Shown here piece after piece: positions 51,072 through 59,248 of a stretch of DNA of 64,000 nucleotides (position 1 is the stretch's first letter; each line of letters begins with the position of its first letter). The stretch comes from Rhizobacter sp. Root404. Lineage in GTDB: Bacteria; Pseudomonadota; Gammaproteobacteria; Burkholderiales; Burkholderiaceae_C. The stretch lies in contig NZ_LMDS01000005.1 in the NCBI RefSeq assembly GCF_001425865.1, positions 380,209 through 444,208 on the forward strand, in the 5' to 3' direction. The position numbers and the translations under genes are program-made. Below the pieces are notes generated by a model, which saw nothing but the letters and a program-made list of their open reading frames with translations, made no database searches and was not told where the DNA came from.

Positions 51072-51686
51072 ATGGCCCACCACAACCTCGAGATGCCCGT
51101 CACCGAAGCGCAGGTGCGCGCGCTGCGGGTCAACGACACCGTCACGCTGCAGCGCACGCTCTACGGCATCCGCGACGCGACCCAGATCCACCTGTTCGAC
51201 CGCGGCCGCACGACGCGCTTCGACCTGAACGGCCACGCCGTCATCCACACGGCGCCGAACGTCAAGAAGGTCGAGCCCAGCGATGCCTATCCGGCCGGCT
51301 ACCAGCCGATCTGCATCGGCACGACGACCTCCGACCGCATGGAACGCTTCACCCGGCCCCTGATGACGCGCAACGGCGTGCGCCTGATCGTCGGCAAGGG
51401 AGGATTGCGCGAGGGTTCCGCGGCAGCCTTCAGCGAACTCGGCGGCGCCTACCTCGCGATCGTCGGCGGCACCGCGGCGCTGGAGACGACCTGGGTCGAG
51501 CAGATCGAGGATGTGGACCTCGACGACCTGAACCCCGAGTCGCTGTGGAAGTTCCGCATCCGCGATTTCGGCCCGCTGCTGGTCGGCATGGACAGCCATG
51601 GCGGCAGCCTCTACGACGTGGTGCGCCACGATACCCAGGCTCGGCGCGCGCAGGTGCTGGCCGCGTTGGGGGTGAAAGCGTCATGA
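51072..51686 (+). CDS. Class I hydro-lyase beta subunit (fumarase/L-tartrate dehydratase type)
   Basis: 204 residues, matching TtdB (201). Swivelling beta-barrel domain with RDATQIHLFDRGRTTRFDLN, YPAGYQPICIGTTTSDRM, the conserved GVRLIVGKGGLREGSAAAFS, and PESLWKFRIRDFGPLLVGMD. It closes the active site over the iron-sulfur cluster of the alpha subunit. The stop overlaps the flavoprotein ATG by four bases, tying the hydro-lyase to the reductase at the translational level. Confidence 0.9.
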   Translation: MAHHNLEMPVTEAQVRALRVNDTVTLQRTLYGIRDATQIHLFDRGRTTRFDLNGHAVIHTAPNVKKVEPSDAYPAGYQPICIGTTTSDRMERFTRPLMTRNGVRLIVGKGGLREGSAAAFSELGGAYLAIVGGTAALETTWVEQIEDVDLDDLNPESLWKFRIRDFGPLLVGMDSHGGSLYDVVRHDTQARRAQVLAALGVKAS

Positions 51687-53413
51687 CACCGATCAAGCGC
51701 CTCCAGACCGACATCCTGATCCTCGGCTCGGGCGGCGCCGGCCTGTTCGCGGCCCTGCATGCGCACCAGAATGCGCCGGAGCTGTCGATCACCGTCGCCG
51801 TCAAGGGCCTGCTCGGCAAGTGCGGCTGCACCCGCATGGTCCAGGGCGGCTACAACGTCGCGCTGGCGGCCGGCGATTCGGTCGAGCGGCACTTCATGGA
51901 CACGATCGAGGGCAGCAAGTGGCTGTCCGACCAGGACCTGGCGTGGACGCTGGTCACCAAGGCCGTCGAGCGCGTGCACGAGCTGGAGAACGAGCTCGGC
52001 TGCTTCTTCGACCGCAACCCCGACGGCACCGTGCACCAGAAGGCGTTCGCCGGCCAGACCTTCGACCGCACCGTGCACAAGGGCGACCTGACCGGCATCG
52101 AGATCATCAACCGGCTGTCCGAGCAGGTCTGGTCGCGCGGCATCGCGCGGCTGGAAGAGCACCGCGCGATCGAACTCGTCAAGACCGCCGACGGCAGCGC
52201 GCTCGCCGGCGTGCTGATGATCGACATGCGCGACGGCGCGTTCGTGTTCGTGCAGGCCAAGGCCGTGCTGCTCGCCACCGGCGGCGGCCCGACCATGTAC
52301 AAGTACCACACGCCGTCCGGCGACAAGACCTGCGACGGCCTGGCGATGGCGCTGCGCGCCGGCCTGCCGCTGCGCGACATGGAGATGGTGCAGTTCCACC
52401 CGACCGGCCTGCTGGCCGGCACCGGCACGCGCATGACCGGCACCGTGCTGGAGGAGGGCCTGCGCGGCGCCGGCGGCTACCTGCTGAACGGCGACAAGCA
52501 GCGCTTCATGGACCGCTACGACCCACGGCTCGAGCGCGCGACGCGCGACATCGTCTCGCGCTCGATCTTCTCGGAGATGCGCGCCGGCCGCACCTCGCCG
52601 AACGGCGGCGTCTACATCCAGATGTCGCACCTCGGGCCCGACAAGGTGCGCCAGCAGTTCAAGGGCATGGTCGAGCGCTGCGACGACTGCGGCTTCGACC
52701 TGGCCGGCGGCCTGGTCGAGGTGGTACCGACCGCCCACTACATGATGGGCGGCGTGCAGTTCAGTGCCGATTGCAGCACCGCGCTGCACGGCCTGTTCGC
52801 CGCGGGCGAGGACACCGGCGGTGTGCACGGCGCGAACCGGCTCGGCGGCAACGGCGTCGCCAACTCGACGGTCTTCGGCGGCATCGCCGGCGACCGCATG
52901 GCCGCCTGGGTGCGCGCCGAGGGCGCCTGGCACGCGGCCGACGAGGCGTCGATCGCGGCCAGCATCGCGCGCCACGAGGCGCCGTTCGCGAACGCGCCCG
53001 GCAACATCGAGCCGATCCGCGAGGCGCTGTTCGACTGCATGTGGGAGGACGTGGGCATCCTGCGCACCGCCGAAGGCCTGCAGCGCGCGCTCGCGACGCT
53101 GGACGACCTGGAGCGCCAGCTCGACCGCGTCGGCGTGGCCGATGGCGACCGCGCCTTCAACCTGAGCTGGCACGACTGGCTGAACCTGAAGAGCCTGATC
53201 GCCGTCAGCCGCGTGATCGCCACGTCCGCGCTGGCGCGCGAGGACTCGCGCGGCGCGCACTTCCGCGAGGACCATCCGGACACCGGCGACTTGCCGGGTT
53301 CGACCTACATCGTCGTCACGCAGGCGGGCGACGAGCTGACGATGAGGCGCGAGCCGGTGCGCTTCACGCGGGTCGAGCCGGGGCAGACGATCCTGAACGA
53401 CGCGAGCGGCTGA
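51683..53413 (+). CDS. Succinate dehydrogenase/fumarate reductase-type flavoprotein subunit
   Basis: 576 residues. FAD motif ILILGSGGAGLFAALHAHQN at the start. Substrate-site blocks of the family are kept: MVQFHPTGLLAGTGTRMTG, EEGLRGAGGYLLN, the Arg-bearing RDIVSRSIFSEM, the HYMMGGVQ loop and GANRLGGNGVANS. The covalent-FAD site differs: E. coli SdhA has SHTVSAQGG with the flavinylated His, but here it is GCTRMVQGG, so Cys49 stands at that place and FAD is probably bound differently. It is separated from its iron-sulfur partner by five genes, unlike standard sdhCDAB. Confidence 0.88.
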   Translation: MTPIKRLQTDILILGSGGAGLFAALHAHQNAPELSITVAVKGLLGKCGCTRMVQGGYNVALAAGDSVERHFMDTIEGSKWLSDQDLAWTLVTKAVERVHELENELGCFFDRNPDGTVHQKAFAGQTFDRTVHKGDLTGIEIINRLSEQVWSRGIARLEEHRAIELVKTADGSALAGVLMIDMRDGAFVFVQAKAVLLATGGGPTMYKYHTPSGDKTCDGLAMALRAGLPLRDMEMVQFHPTGLLAGTGTRMTGTVLEEGLRGAGGYLLNGDKQRFMDRYDPRLERATRDIVSRSIFSEMRAGRTSPNGGVYIQMSHLGPDKVRQQFKGMVERCDDCGFDLAGGLVEVVPTAHYMMGGVQFSADCSTALHGLFAAGEDTGGVHGANRLGGNGVANSTVFGGIAGDRMAAWVRAEGAWHAADEASIAASIARHEAPFANAPGNIEPIREALFDCMWEDVGILRTAEGLQRALATLDDLERQLDRVGVADGDRAFNLSWHDWLNLKSLIAVSRVIATSALAREDSRGAHFREDHPDTGDLPGSTYIVVTQAGDELTMRREPVRFTRVEPGQTILNDASG

Positions 53414-53458
53414 ACGCCCGCCGCGCCGATCCACATCACAACACCAGGAGACGACCGC

Positions 53459-54439
53459 TTGCACACCCACCACCGCGTCATCGCGAGTTGCCTCGCCGCC
53501 TGCTCCATCGGCGCTGCGGCGCAGACGAGCAGCTACCCCGACCAGCCGATCCAGCTCGTGATCCCGTTCAGCGCTGGCGGCGACGCCGACGGTGCCGCCC
53601 GCGCGCTCGCGCTGGTCGCGCAGAAGACGCTCGGCCAGCCGCTGGTGCCGGTCAACCGCGCCGGCGCGAGCGGCGGCATCGGCTCGATCGCGGTGCGCAA
53701 TGCCAAGCCGGACGGCTACACGCTGCTGGTCGCGCGCGTTGGCTCGCAGGCGGTGCTGCCGGCGCTGCAGCCGACAGCCGGATACAAGTGGAACGACTTC
53801 ACCTTCCTCGGGCTGCTGGAGCTGAACCCGTATGTGTGCGTCACGCGAGCCGACTCGACCATCCGCTCGCTGAAGGATCTGGCCGATGCGCTGCGTGCGC
53901 GCCCGGGCAAGCTGAACTACAGCACCTCGGGCCCGGCAACGATCCTGAACTTCGGCCCGCAGCTGCTGTTCGACACGCTCAAGCTCGGCAAGGACGCCGC
54001 GGTGCAGATCGCCTACAAGGGCGGCGGCGAGGCCGCGCTCGCGGTGCTGGCCGGCGATGTCGACTTCAGCTGCGGCAACCTGAGTTCGATGATGGGCAAC
54101 ATCAAGGGCGGCAAGCTGCGCGCGATCGTCACGACCACGCCAGAGCGCGTGAAGGACCTGCCCGACGTGCCGACCGCACGCGAGGCCGGCTACCCGCAGC
54201 TCGAGGCGATCGTCGGCTGGAGCGCGCTGTACGGCCCGCCCGGCATGAGCAAGGAGCTGGTCGAGCGCTGGGCCGGGATGCTGGCCGGCGCTGCGAAGGA
54301 CGCGCAATGGATCGCCGCGACCGAGAAGGCCGGCAGCATCCCGCGGGTGCTGAGCCCGTCGGACACCGAGAAGTTCGCGGCCGACCAGTTCGCCGTCTAC
54401 GAGCGGCTCGGACGCCAGCTGCAGATCGAACTGAAATAG
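53459..54439 (+). CDS. Bug (TctC-family) periplasmic solute-binding protein 2
   Basis: 326 residues. Starts at TTG 53459, with CAGGAG 8-13 bases ahead; no ATG gives a signal peptide. Signal region MHTHHRVIASCLAACSIGAA, then Bug motifs IQLVIPFSAGGDADGAARAL, NRAGASGGIGSIAVRNAKPD and YKGGGEAALAVLAGDVDFSC. The carboxylate-gripping loop has GGDADGAAR where receptor 1 has GGSTDVIAR, so the two receptors probably bind different ligands. It lies between the flavoprotein and the thiamine-diphosphate enzyme. Confidence 0.9.
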   Translation: MHTHHRVIASCLAACSIGAAAQTSSYPDQPIQLVIPFSAGGDADGAARALALVAQKTLGQPLVPVNRAGASGGIGSIAVRNAKPDGYTLLVARVGSQAVLPALQPTAGYKWNDFTFLGLLELNPYVCVTRADSTIRSLKDLADALRARPGKLNYSTSGPATILNFGPQLLFDTLKLGKDAAVQIAYKGGGEAALAVLAGDVDFSCGNLSSMMGNIKGGKLRAIVTTTPERVKDLPDVPTAREAGYPQLEAIVGWSALYGPPGMSKELVERWAGMLAGAAKDAQWIAATEKAGSIPRVLSPSDTEKFAADQFAVYERLGRQLQIELK

Positions 54440-54449
54440 GACCGAACCG

Positions 54450-56078
54450 ATGAGCCCCTCTCCCCAGCAGCGCGGTGCGGACGCGTTGATCGGCGCGCTC
54501 GAAGCCGCCGGCGTGCGCCGCGTCTTCACGCTGTCCGGCAACCACATCATGCCGATCTTCGATGCGGCGTTCGACTCCCGCATCGAACTCATCCACACCC
54601 GCCACGAGGCGAGCACGGTGCACATGGCCGACGCCTACGCACGCATCACCGGCGAGGTCGGCATCGCGCTGGTCACCGGCGGGCCGGGCCACGCCAACGC
54701 GGTCTCGGCGCTCTACACCGCGCAGATGGCCGAGGCGCCGGTGGTGCTGCTGTCGGGCCACGCACCGAACGACCAGCTCGGGCAGGGCGCCTTCCAGGAG
54801 ATGCGCCAGGCCGAGATGGCCGCGCCGGTCGTCAAGGCCGCGTGGACCTGTGCCAGCGCGGACGCGGTGGCCGGCGACATCGCGAAGGCGATCCGCCTCG
54901 CACGCTCGGGGCGGCCGGGTCCGGTGCACCTGAGCCTGCCGACCGACGTGCTCGACAACGCCGCGACACCGGCGCCGCTCGCGGCCGCGGCGTTCGCGGC
55001 CGAGCCGATGCCGCTCGATCGCGCCGTCGCGAACGACCTGGCGCAGCGGCTCGCGCAGGCCAAGCGCCCGATGGTGCTCGTCGGCGCGTCCTGCATGACG
55101 CGCCCCGGCCGCGCGCTGATCGCCGCCCTGGAGGCGGCCAGCGGCGTGCCGGTGATCGGGATGGAAAGCCCGCGCGGCATCGCCGACGCGAGCCTCGGTG
55201 CGTTCGCGCAGGTGCTGGCGCAGGCCGACTGCCTCGTGCTGGTCGGCAAGCGGGTCGACTTCACGCTCAAGTTCGGCAAGGCCCCGTTCCCGGCCGAGGC
55301 GGCCGTCCACCAGGTCGACGCCGAGGCGGCCGAGATCGAGCGCACGCGACGCGCGCTCGGCAGCCGCCTGCACGTGACGGCGCTGGCCGATGCGGCCTCG
55401 ACGCTGCAGGCGCTGACCGCAGCCGCGGTCCGCTCGACCGCGACCGACTGGCTCGCCGACGTGCGCAGCGCGCTCGCGTACCGGCCGCCGGCCTGGGAGA
55501 CCGCCCGCACGGAGGTCCCGGGCCGCCTGCACCCGGTGCAGATGCTGCGCCCGCTGCAGGGGCTGCTCGACAGCCATCCCGACGCGGTGCTGGTCTGCGA
55601 CGGCGGCGAGATCGGGCAGTGGGCGATGGCCTGCCTGAGCGCACCGCACCGGGTCAACAACGGCGTCGCCGGTTCGATCGGCTCGGGCCTGCCCTATGCG
55701 CTGGCGGCGCGCTGCGCGGTGCCGGCGGATGCGCCGGTGGTTGCCGTGATGGGCGACGGCACGATCGGCTTCCACATCGCCGAGTACGACACGGCGGTGC
55801 GCTATGGCCTCGGCCTCGTCTCGGTGATCGGGAACGACGCGCGCTGGAACGCCGAGTACCAGATCCAGTTGCGCGACTACGGCGCGGACCGCCTGATCGG
55901 CTGCGAACTGCGCCCGATGCGCTACGACGCGGTCGCCCAGGCATTCGGCTGCCACGGCGAACAGGTCACCGACCCGCTCGCGATGGCCGCAGCGGCGCAG
56001 CGCGCCCACGCGAGCGGTCTGCCGGCCTGCCTGAACGTGATGATCGAGGGCGTTCCGGCGCCGCAGATCAAGCGCTGA
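54450..56078 (+). CDS. Thiamine-diphosphate-dependent enzyme (acetolactate synthase/decarboxylase family)
   Basis: 542 residues with three alpha/beta domains. The N-terminal PYR domain has LIHTRHEASTVHMADAYARI with the cofactor-activating Glu53. The C-terminal PP domain has VMGDGTIGFHIAEYDTAVRY and a GDG...ND magnesium-diphosphate motif (about 425-465). The middle domain is reduced in cofactor contacts, so FAD binding as in acetolactate synthase is doubtful. Members decarboxylate or ligate 2-oxo acids; substrate undetermined. Placed with a hydro-lyase, it could act on the oxo acid made downstream of dehydration. The TSUP gene follows at 22 bases. Confidence 0.88.
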   Translation: MSPSPQQRGADALIGALEAAGVRRVFTLSGNHIMPIFDAAFDSRIELIHTRHEASTVHMADAYARITGEVGIALVTGGPGHANAVSALYTAQMAEAPVVLLSGHAPNDQLGQGAFQEMRQAEMAAPVVKAAWTCASADAVAGDIAKAIRLARSGRPGPVHLSLPTDVLDNAATPAPLAAAAFAAEPMPLDRAVANDLAQRLAQAKRPMVLVGASCMTRPGRALIAALEAASGVPVIGMESPRGIADASLGAFAQVLAQADCLVLVGKRVDFTLKFGKAPFPAEAAVHQVDAEAAEIERTRRALGSRLHVTALADAASTLQALTAAAVRSTATDWLADVRSALAYRPPAWETARTEVPGRLHPVQMLRPLQGLLDSHPDAVLVCDGGEIGQWAMACLSAPHRVNNGVAGSIGSGLPYALAARCAVPADAPVVAVMGDGTIGFHIAEYDTAVRYGLGLVSVIGNDARWNAEYQIQLRDYGADRLIGCELRPMRYDAVAQAFGCHGEQVTDPLAMAAAAQRAHASGLPACLNVMIEGVPAPQIKR

Positions 56079-56100
56079 CCCGACGCAAAGGCGCAGGCGC

Positions 56101-56850
56101 TTGATCGATCTGCCGACGAGCACGCTGCTGGCCTCGGCGGCCATCGTCACGCTCGGCTACGTCGTGTACGGGCTGACGGGCTTCGGCTCGTCGATCATCG
56201 CGGTGCCGTTGCTGGCGCAGTTCTTCCCGCTGCGCTTCGCGGTGCCGATGATGCTGGTGTTCGACCTGCTGACCGGGCTGCTGCTCGGCCTGCGCCATCG
56301 GCGCGACCTGAGCCGGCCCGAGCTGCTGCGGCTGCTGCCGATCGTCACGGTCGGCATGGTCGCCGGCGTGACGCTGCTGGTGCAAGTCGAGGAGCGCTGG
56401 CTGCTGCTCGGCCTCGGCGGCTTCGTCGTCGCGTACGCGGCGTGGAGCCTGCTGAACCGCGCGGTGCCCGCGCCGGTTTCCGCCCGCTGGGCCGTGCCGG
56501 CGGGGCTGCTGGGCGGCGCGTTCACCGCGCTGTACGGCACCGGGGGGCCGATCTACACGATCTACCTCGCGCGCCGGCTGACAGACAAGGCGATGTTGCG
56601 CGCGACGATCGGGGTGCTGATCTTCTGCACCGCGCTGATCCGGTTGGTGCTGTTCACCGGCAGCGGCTTCTACCAGCAGGCGGGGCTGCTGCCGCTGGCG
56701 TTCGCGCTGCTGCCGTTCGCGGTGATCGGCTACCTCGTCGGCAGCCGGCTGCATGCGCGGCTGTCGACCCGGCGCGCGGTGCAGGCGGTCTGGGCGCTGC
56801 TGATCGTCGGCGGCACGAGTCTGGTGGTGCGCGCGATCGCGATGCCGTGA
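56101..56850 (+). CDS. TSUP-family transporter (TauE/SafE type)
   Basis: 249 residues, about eight hydrophobic helices in two repeats. The paired TSUP motifs are YVVYGLTGFGSSIIAVPLLA and GLLGGAFTALYGTGGPIYTI. TSUP proteins export or import small anions such as sulfite, sulfoacetate or organic acids. TTG 56101 is the start because no ATG lies at the right place. It is the last gene of the cluster. Its TGA abuts the stop of the convergent flavoprotein gene with no base between (TGATCA). Confidence 0.85.
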   Translation: MIDLPTSTLLASAAIVTLGYVVYGLTGFGSSIIAVPLLAQFFPLRFAVPMMLVFDLLTGLLLGLRHRRDLSRPELLRLLPIVTVGMVAGVTLLVQVEERWLLLGLGGFVVAYAAWSLLNRAVPAPVSARWAVPAGLLGGAFTALYGTGGPIYTIYLARRLTDKAMLRATIGVLIFCTALIRLVLFTGSGFYQQAGLLPLAFALLPFAVIGYLVGSRLHARLSTRRAVQAVWALLIVGGTSLVVRAIAMP

Positions 56851-58068
56851 TCAGGCCGGCGTGAGCGCGGTGGCGCACGCGAACCCGCTGGCCCAGGCCC
56901 ACTGGAAGTTGTAGCCGCCGAGCCAGCCGGTCACGTCGACCACTTCGCCGATGAAGTGCAGGCCCGGCACCAGCCGGCTGGCCATCGTCTGCGAACTCAG
57001 CTCGCGCGTGTCGACGCCGCCGGCCGTGACCTCGGCCTTGCGGTAGCCCTCGGTCGCCTGGGGCTTGAGCTCCCAGCGCTGGAGCCGGGCGGCGAGTTGC
57101 GCCAGGTCGCGGTCGCGCTGCTCGGGCAGCGTGCGTTCGGCCAGGTCCGGCGTTGGCGCCAACCAGGCCTCGGCCAGCCGCTTGGGGATCAACTCGGCGA
57201 GCTCGTTCGCGAGCTTGCGGCGCGAGGCCTGCTTCGCCTGCAGCAACTCGGCATTCAGATCGCGGCCGGGCGTGAGGTCGAGGCGGATCGGCGTGCCGGG
57301 GCGCCAGAAGCTGGAGATCTGCAGCACCGCCGGGCCGCTCAGTCCGCGGTGGGTGAACAGCAGGTCCTCGAGGAACGCGGTGCGCGCCTTGCCCTCGCCG
57401 GTCTCGATCGAGGCTTCGAGCGAGAGCCCGGACAGCGCCGCGAACGGCGCCCAGCTGACCGGGTCGAACGTCAGCGGTACCAGGGCCGGGCGGGTCTCGA
57501 CGATCGCGTGGCCGAACTGGCGAGCGAGCCGGTAGCCGAAGTCGGTCGCGCCGATCTTCGGGATCGACAGGCCACCGGTCGCGACCACGAGCTGCGGTGC
57601 GCTCACGGCGCCGCGATCGGTGTCGAGCTCGAAACCGGCATGGCCATGCCGCACGCCGTGCACCGCGCAGGGTTGCCAGCGCACGACGCCGCCGGCCTCG
57701 CACTCGCGCAGCAGCATCGCGATGACCTGCTCGCTGCTGTCGTCGCAGAACAGTTGGCCCTTGTGCTTCTCGTGCCAGGCGATCCGGTGCGATTGCAGCA
57801 GCGCGATGAAGTCGGCCGGCGTGTAGCGCGCCAGCGCCGAGCGGCAGTAATGCGGGTTGGCGGACAGGAAGTTGGCCGGCGTGACGTCGCGGTTGGTGAA
57901 GTTGCAGCGCCCGCCGCCGGAGATGCGGATCTTCTCGGCGACCTTCTCGGCGTGGTCGACCAGCAGCACCTTCAGCCCGCGCTGCCCGGCGATGGCCGCG
58001 CAGTGCAGGCCGGCCGCGCCGGCGCCGACGACGATCGCGTCGAAGGTCTCGGGGCTCAGCCGCGCCAC
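56851..58068 (-). CDS. HI0933/BaiN-type NAD(P)/FAD-dependent oxidoreductase
   Basis: 405 residues. FAD motif AIVVGAGAAGLHCAAIAGQR at the start, followed by the family marker KIRISGGGRCNFTNRD; later FTHRGLSGPAVLQIS and the C-terminal EVVDVTGWLGGYNFQWAWAS that closes the FAD site. Proteins of this group are common single-copy flavoproteins of unclear substrate; BaiN reduces bile-acid intermediates in gut clostridia, which is not implied here. GTG 58068 is the only plausible start; it overlaps the upstream hydroxylase gene by 13 bases. Confidence 0.9.
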   Translation of the reverse strand: MARLSPETFDAIVVGAGAAGLHCAAIAGQRGLKVLLVDHAEKVAEKIRISGGGRCNFTNRDVTPANFLSANPHYCRSALARYTPADFIALLQSHRIAWHEKHKGQLFCDDSSEQVIAMLLRECEAGGVVRWQPCAVHGVRHGHAGFELDTDRGAVSAPQLVVATGGLSIPKIGATDFGYRLARQFGHAIVETRPALVPLTFDPVSWAPFAALSGLSLEASIETGEGKARTAFLEDLLFTHRGLSGPAVLQISSFWRPGTPIRLDLTPGRDLNAELLQAKQASRRKLANELAELIPKRLAEAWLAPTPDLAERTLPEQRDRDLAQLAARLQRWELKPQATEGYRKAEVTAGGVDTRELSSQTMASRLVPGLHFIGEVVDVTGWLGGYNFQWAWASGFACATALTPA

Positions 58069-59189
58069 ACGAACGGAAACGCGAGCTGCTTGAAGAAGCC
58101 GTTCGGCACGTAATCGCCGACCACGCCGTACTGCTCGGGCCACTCGCGGTCCGATTTCACCGCGGTGCCGAACGCGTAATCGATGAACGCGAAGTGGGCC
58201 GCGTAGTTCTTGTCGATCGCGGCGTCGTCCTGCGAATGGTGCCAGTGGTGGAAGTTGGGCGTCACGATCACGTAGCGCAGCGGGCCGAGCCGGACGCTCA
58301 CATTCGCGTGGTTGAACACCGCCTGGAAGCCGACGATGATAATGTACGCATCGATGACCTCCTTGCTGAAGCCGAGCACGTAGATCGGCGCCAGCACCAG
58401 CGTGCGGGTGATGATCAGCTCGAGGATGTGCTGGCGCGAGCCGGCCAGCCAGTCCATGCTCTTGACGCTGTGGTGCACCGCGTGCAGGCGCCAAAGCAGC
58501 GGCACCTCGTGGTATGCGCGGTGCGTGGCGTACTGCACCAGGTCGGCCACCAGCACGATCAGGAACAGCGCGACCCAGAAGTTCAGCCCCTGCACCCAGC
58601 CGCGGATGCCGTCCTGCGCGGCCCAGCCGAATAGCTTGTGCACCAGCAGGTTGGTCGCCAGCAGCACGAAGCCGACGATCATGTGGTTGACGATGAAGTG
58701 GTGAAAGTCGGTCTGCCACTCCGGACGGAACACGGGCTGGTCCTTGCGCAGCGCGAACAGCTTCTCGATGAAGATGAAGATCAGCGTCGAGCCGAGCAGG
58801 TCGAGGATGAACCAGTCCAGGCCGATGTAGGGCGTGTTGTCGGCGAAGTCGTTGACCGGCACCTTGTGCCCGCCGAGCGCGAGCGACAGGCCGATCAGCA
58901 CGAACGCACCGAGCGCAAGCCACCGCGCCCGGCCGCGCACGATGTTGAACAGCGACAGCGCGCCCGACAGCACCAGCGACCAGAACAACAGCAGGCGCAT
59001 CACGTCGACGTTGTAGGAGCGGCGCAGCTGCGGCGTCGTCAGGTACTCGGGCCAATGGAAGGCCAGCACCCCCAGGAAACAGAGAATCGCCAGCGACAAC
59101 GCGATCACGCCCGAGACCATGCCCTTCCCCGGGCGCAGCGCGCCGTGCGATTCGCTGAGCTTGTTGAGCTTGTCGAGTTCCCGCTTCAT
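58056..59189 (-). CDS. Sterol desaturase / fatty acid hydroxylase superfamily protein
   Basis: 377 residues, five or six membrane helices. The eight-histidine di-iron motif set is complete: QYATHRAYHEVPLLWRLHAV (HxxxH), HAVHHSVKSMD (HxxHH) and NFHHWHHSQDD. The enzyme would use O2 to hydroxylate or desaturate a lipid carbon in the inner membrane. An N-terminal cytoplasmic region of about 25 residues and two extra helices before the catalytic core are more than the minimal family. It is coupled by overlap to the HI0933-type flavoprotein, but the two need not act together. Confidence 0.9.
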   Translation of the reverse strand: MKRELDKLNKLSESHGALRPGKGMVSGVIALSLAILCFLGVLAFHWPEYLTTPQLRRSYNVDVMRLLLFWSLVLSGALSLFNIVRGRARWLALGAFVLIGLSLALGGHKVPVNDFADNTPYIGLDWFILDLLGSTLIFIFIEKLFALRKDQPVFRPEWQTDFHHFIVNHMIVGFVLLATNLLVHKLFGWAAQDGIRGWVQGLNFWVALFLIVLVADLVQYATHRAYHEVPLLWRLHAVHHSVKSMDWLAGSRQHILELIITRTLVLAPIYVLGFSKEVIDAYIIIVGFQAVFNHANVSVRLGPLRYVIVTPNFHHWHHSQDDAAIDKNYAAHFAFIDYAFGTAVKSDREWPEQYGVVGDYVPNGFFKQLAFPFVWRG

Positions 59190-59248
59190 CGTGCCCTCCC
59201 AGGCCTGTGTCGGTGTCGATGGGCCGCGATTATGGAGCGCCGGCGTCG

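Noticed and set aside
51611..54625. Open frame of about 1000 codons on the minus strand opposite the flavoprotein and Bug genes
   Set aside because: Residue make-up is Arg/Ala/Gln/Asp-rich with no fold signature; the plus-strand genes carry clear family motifs.
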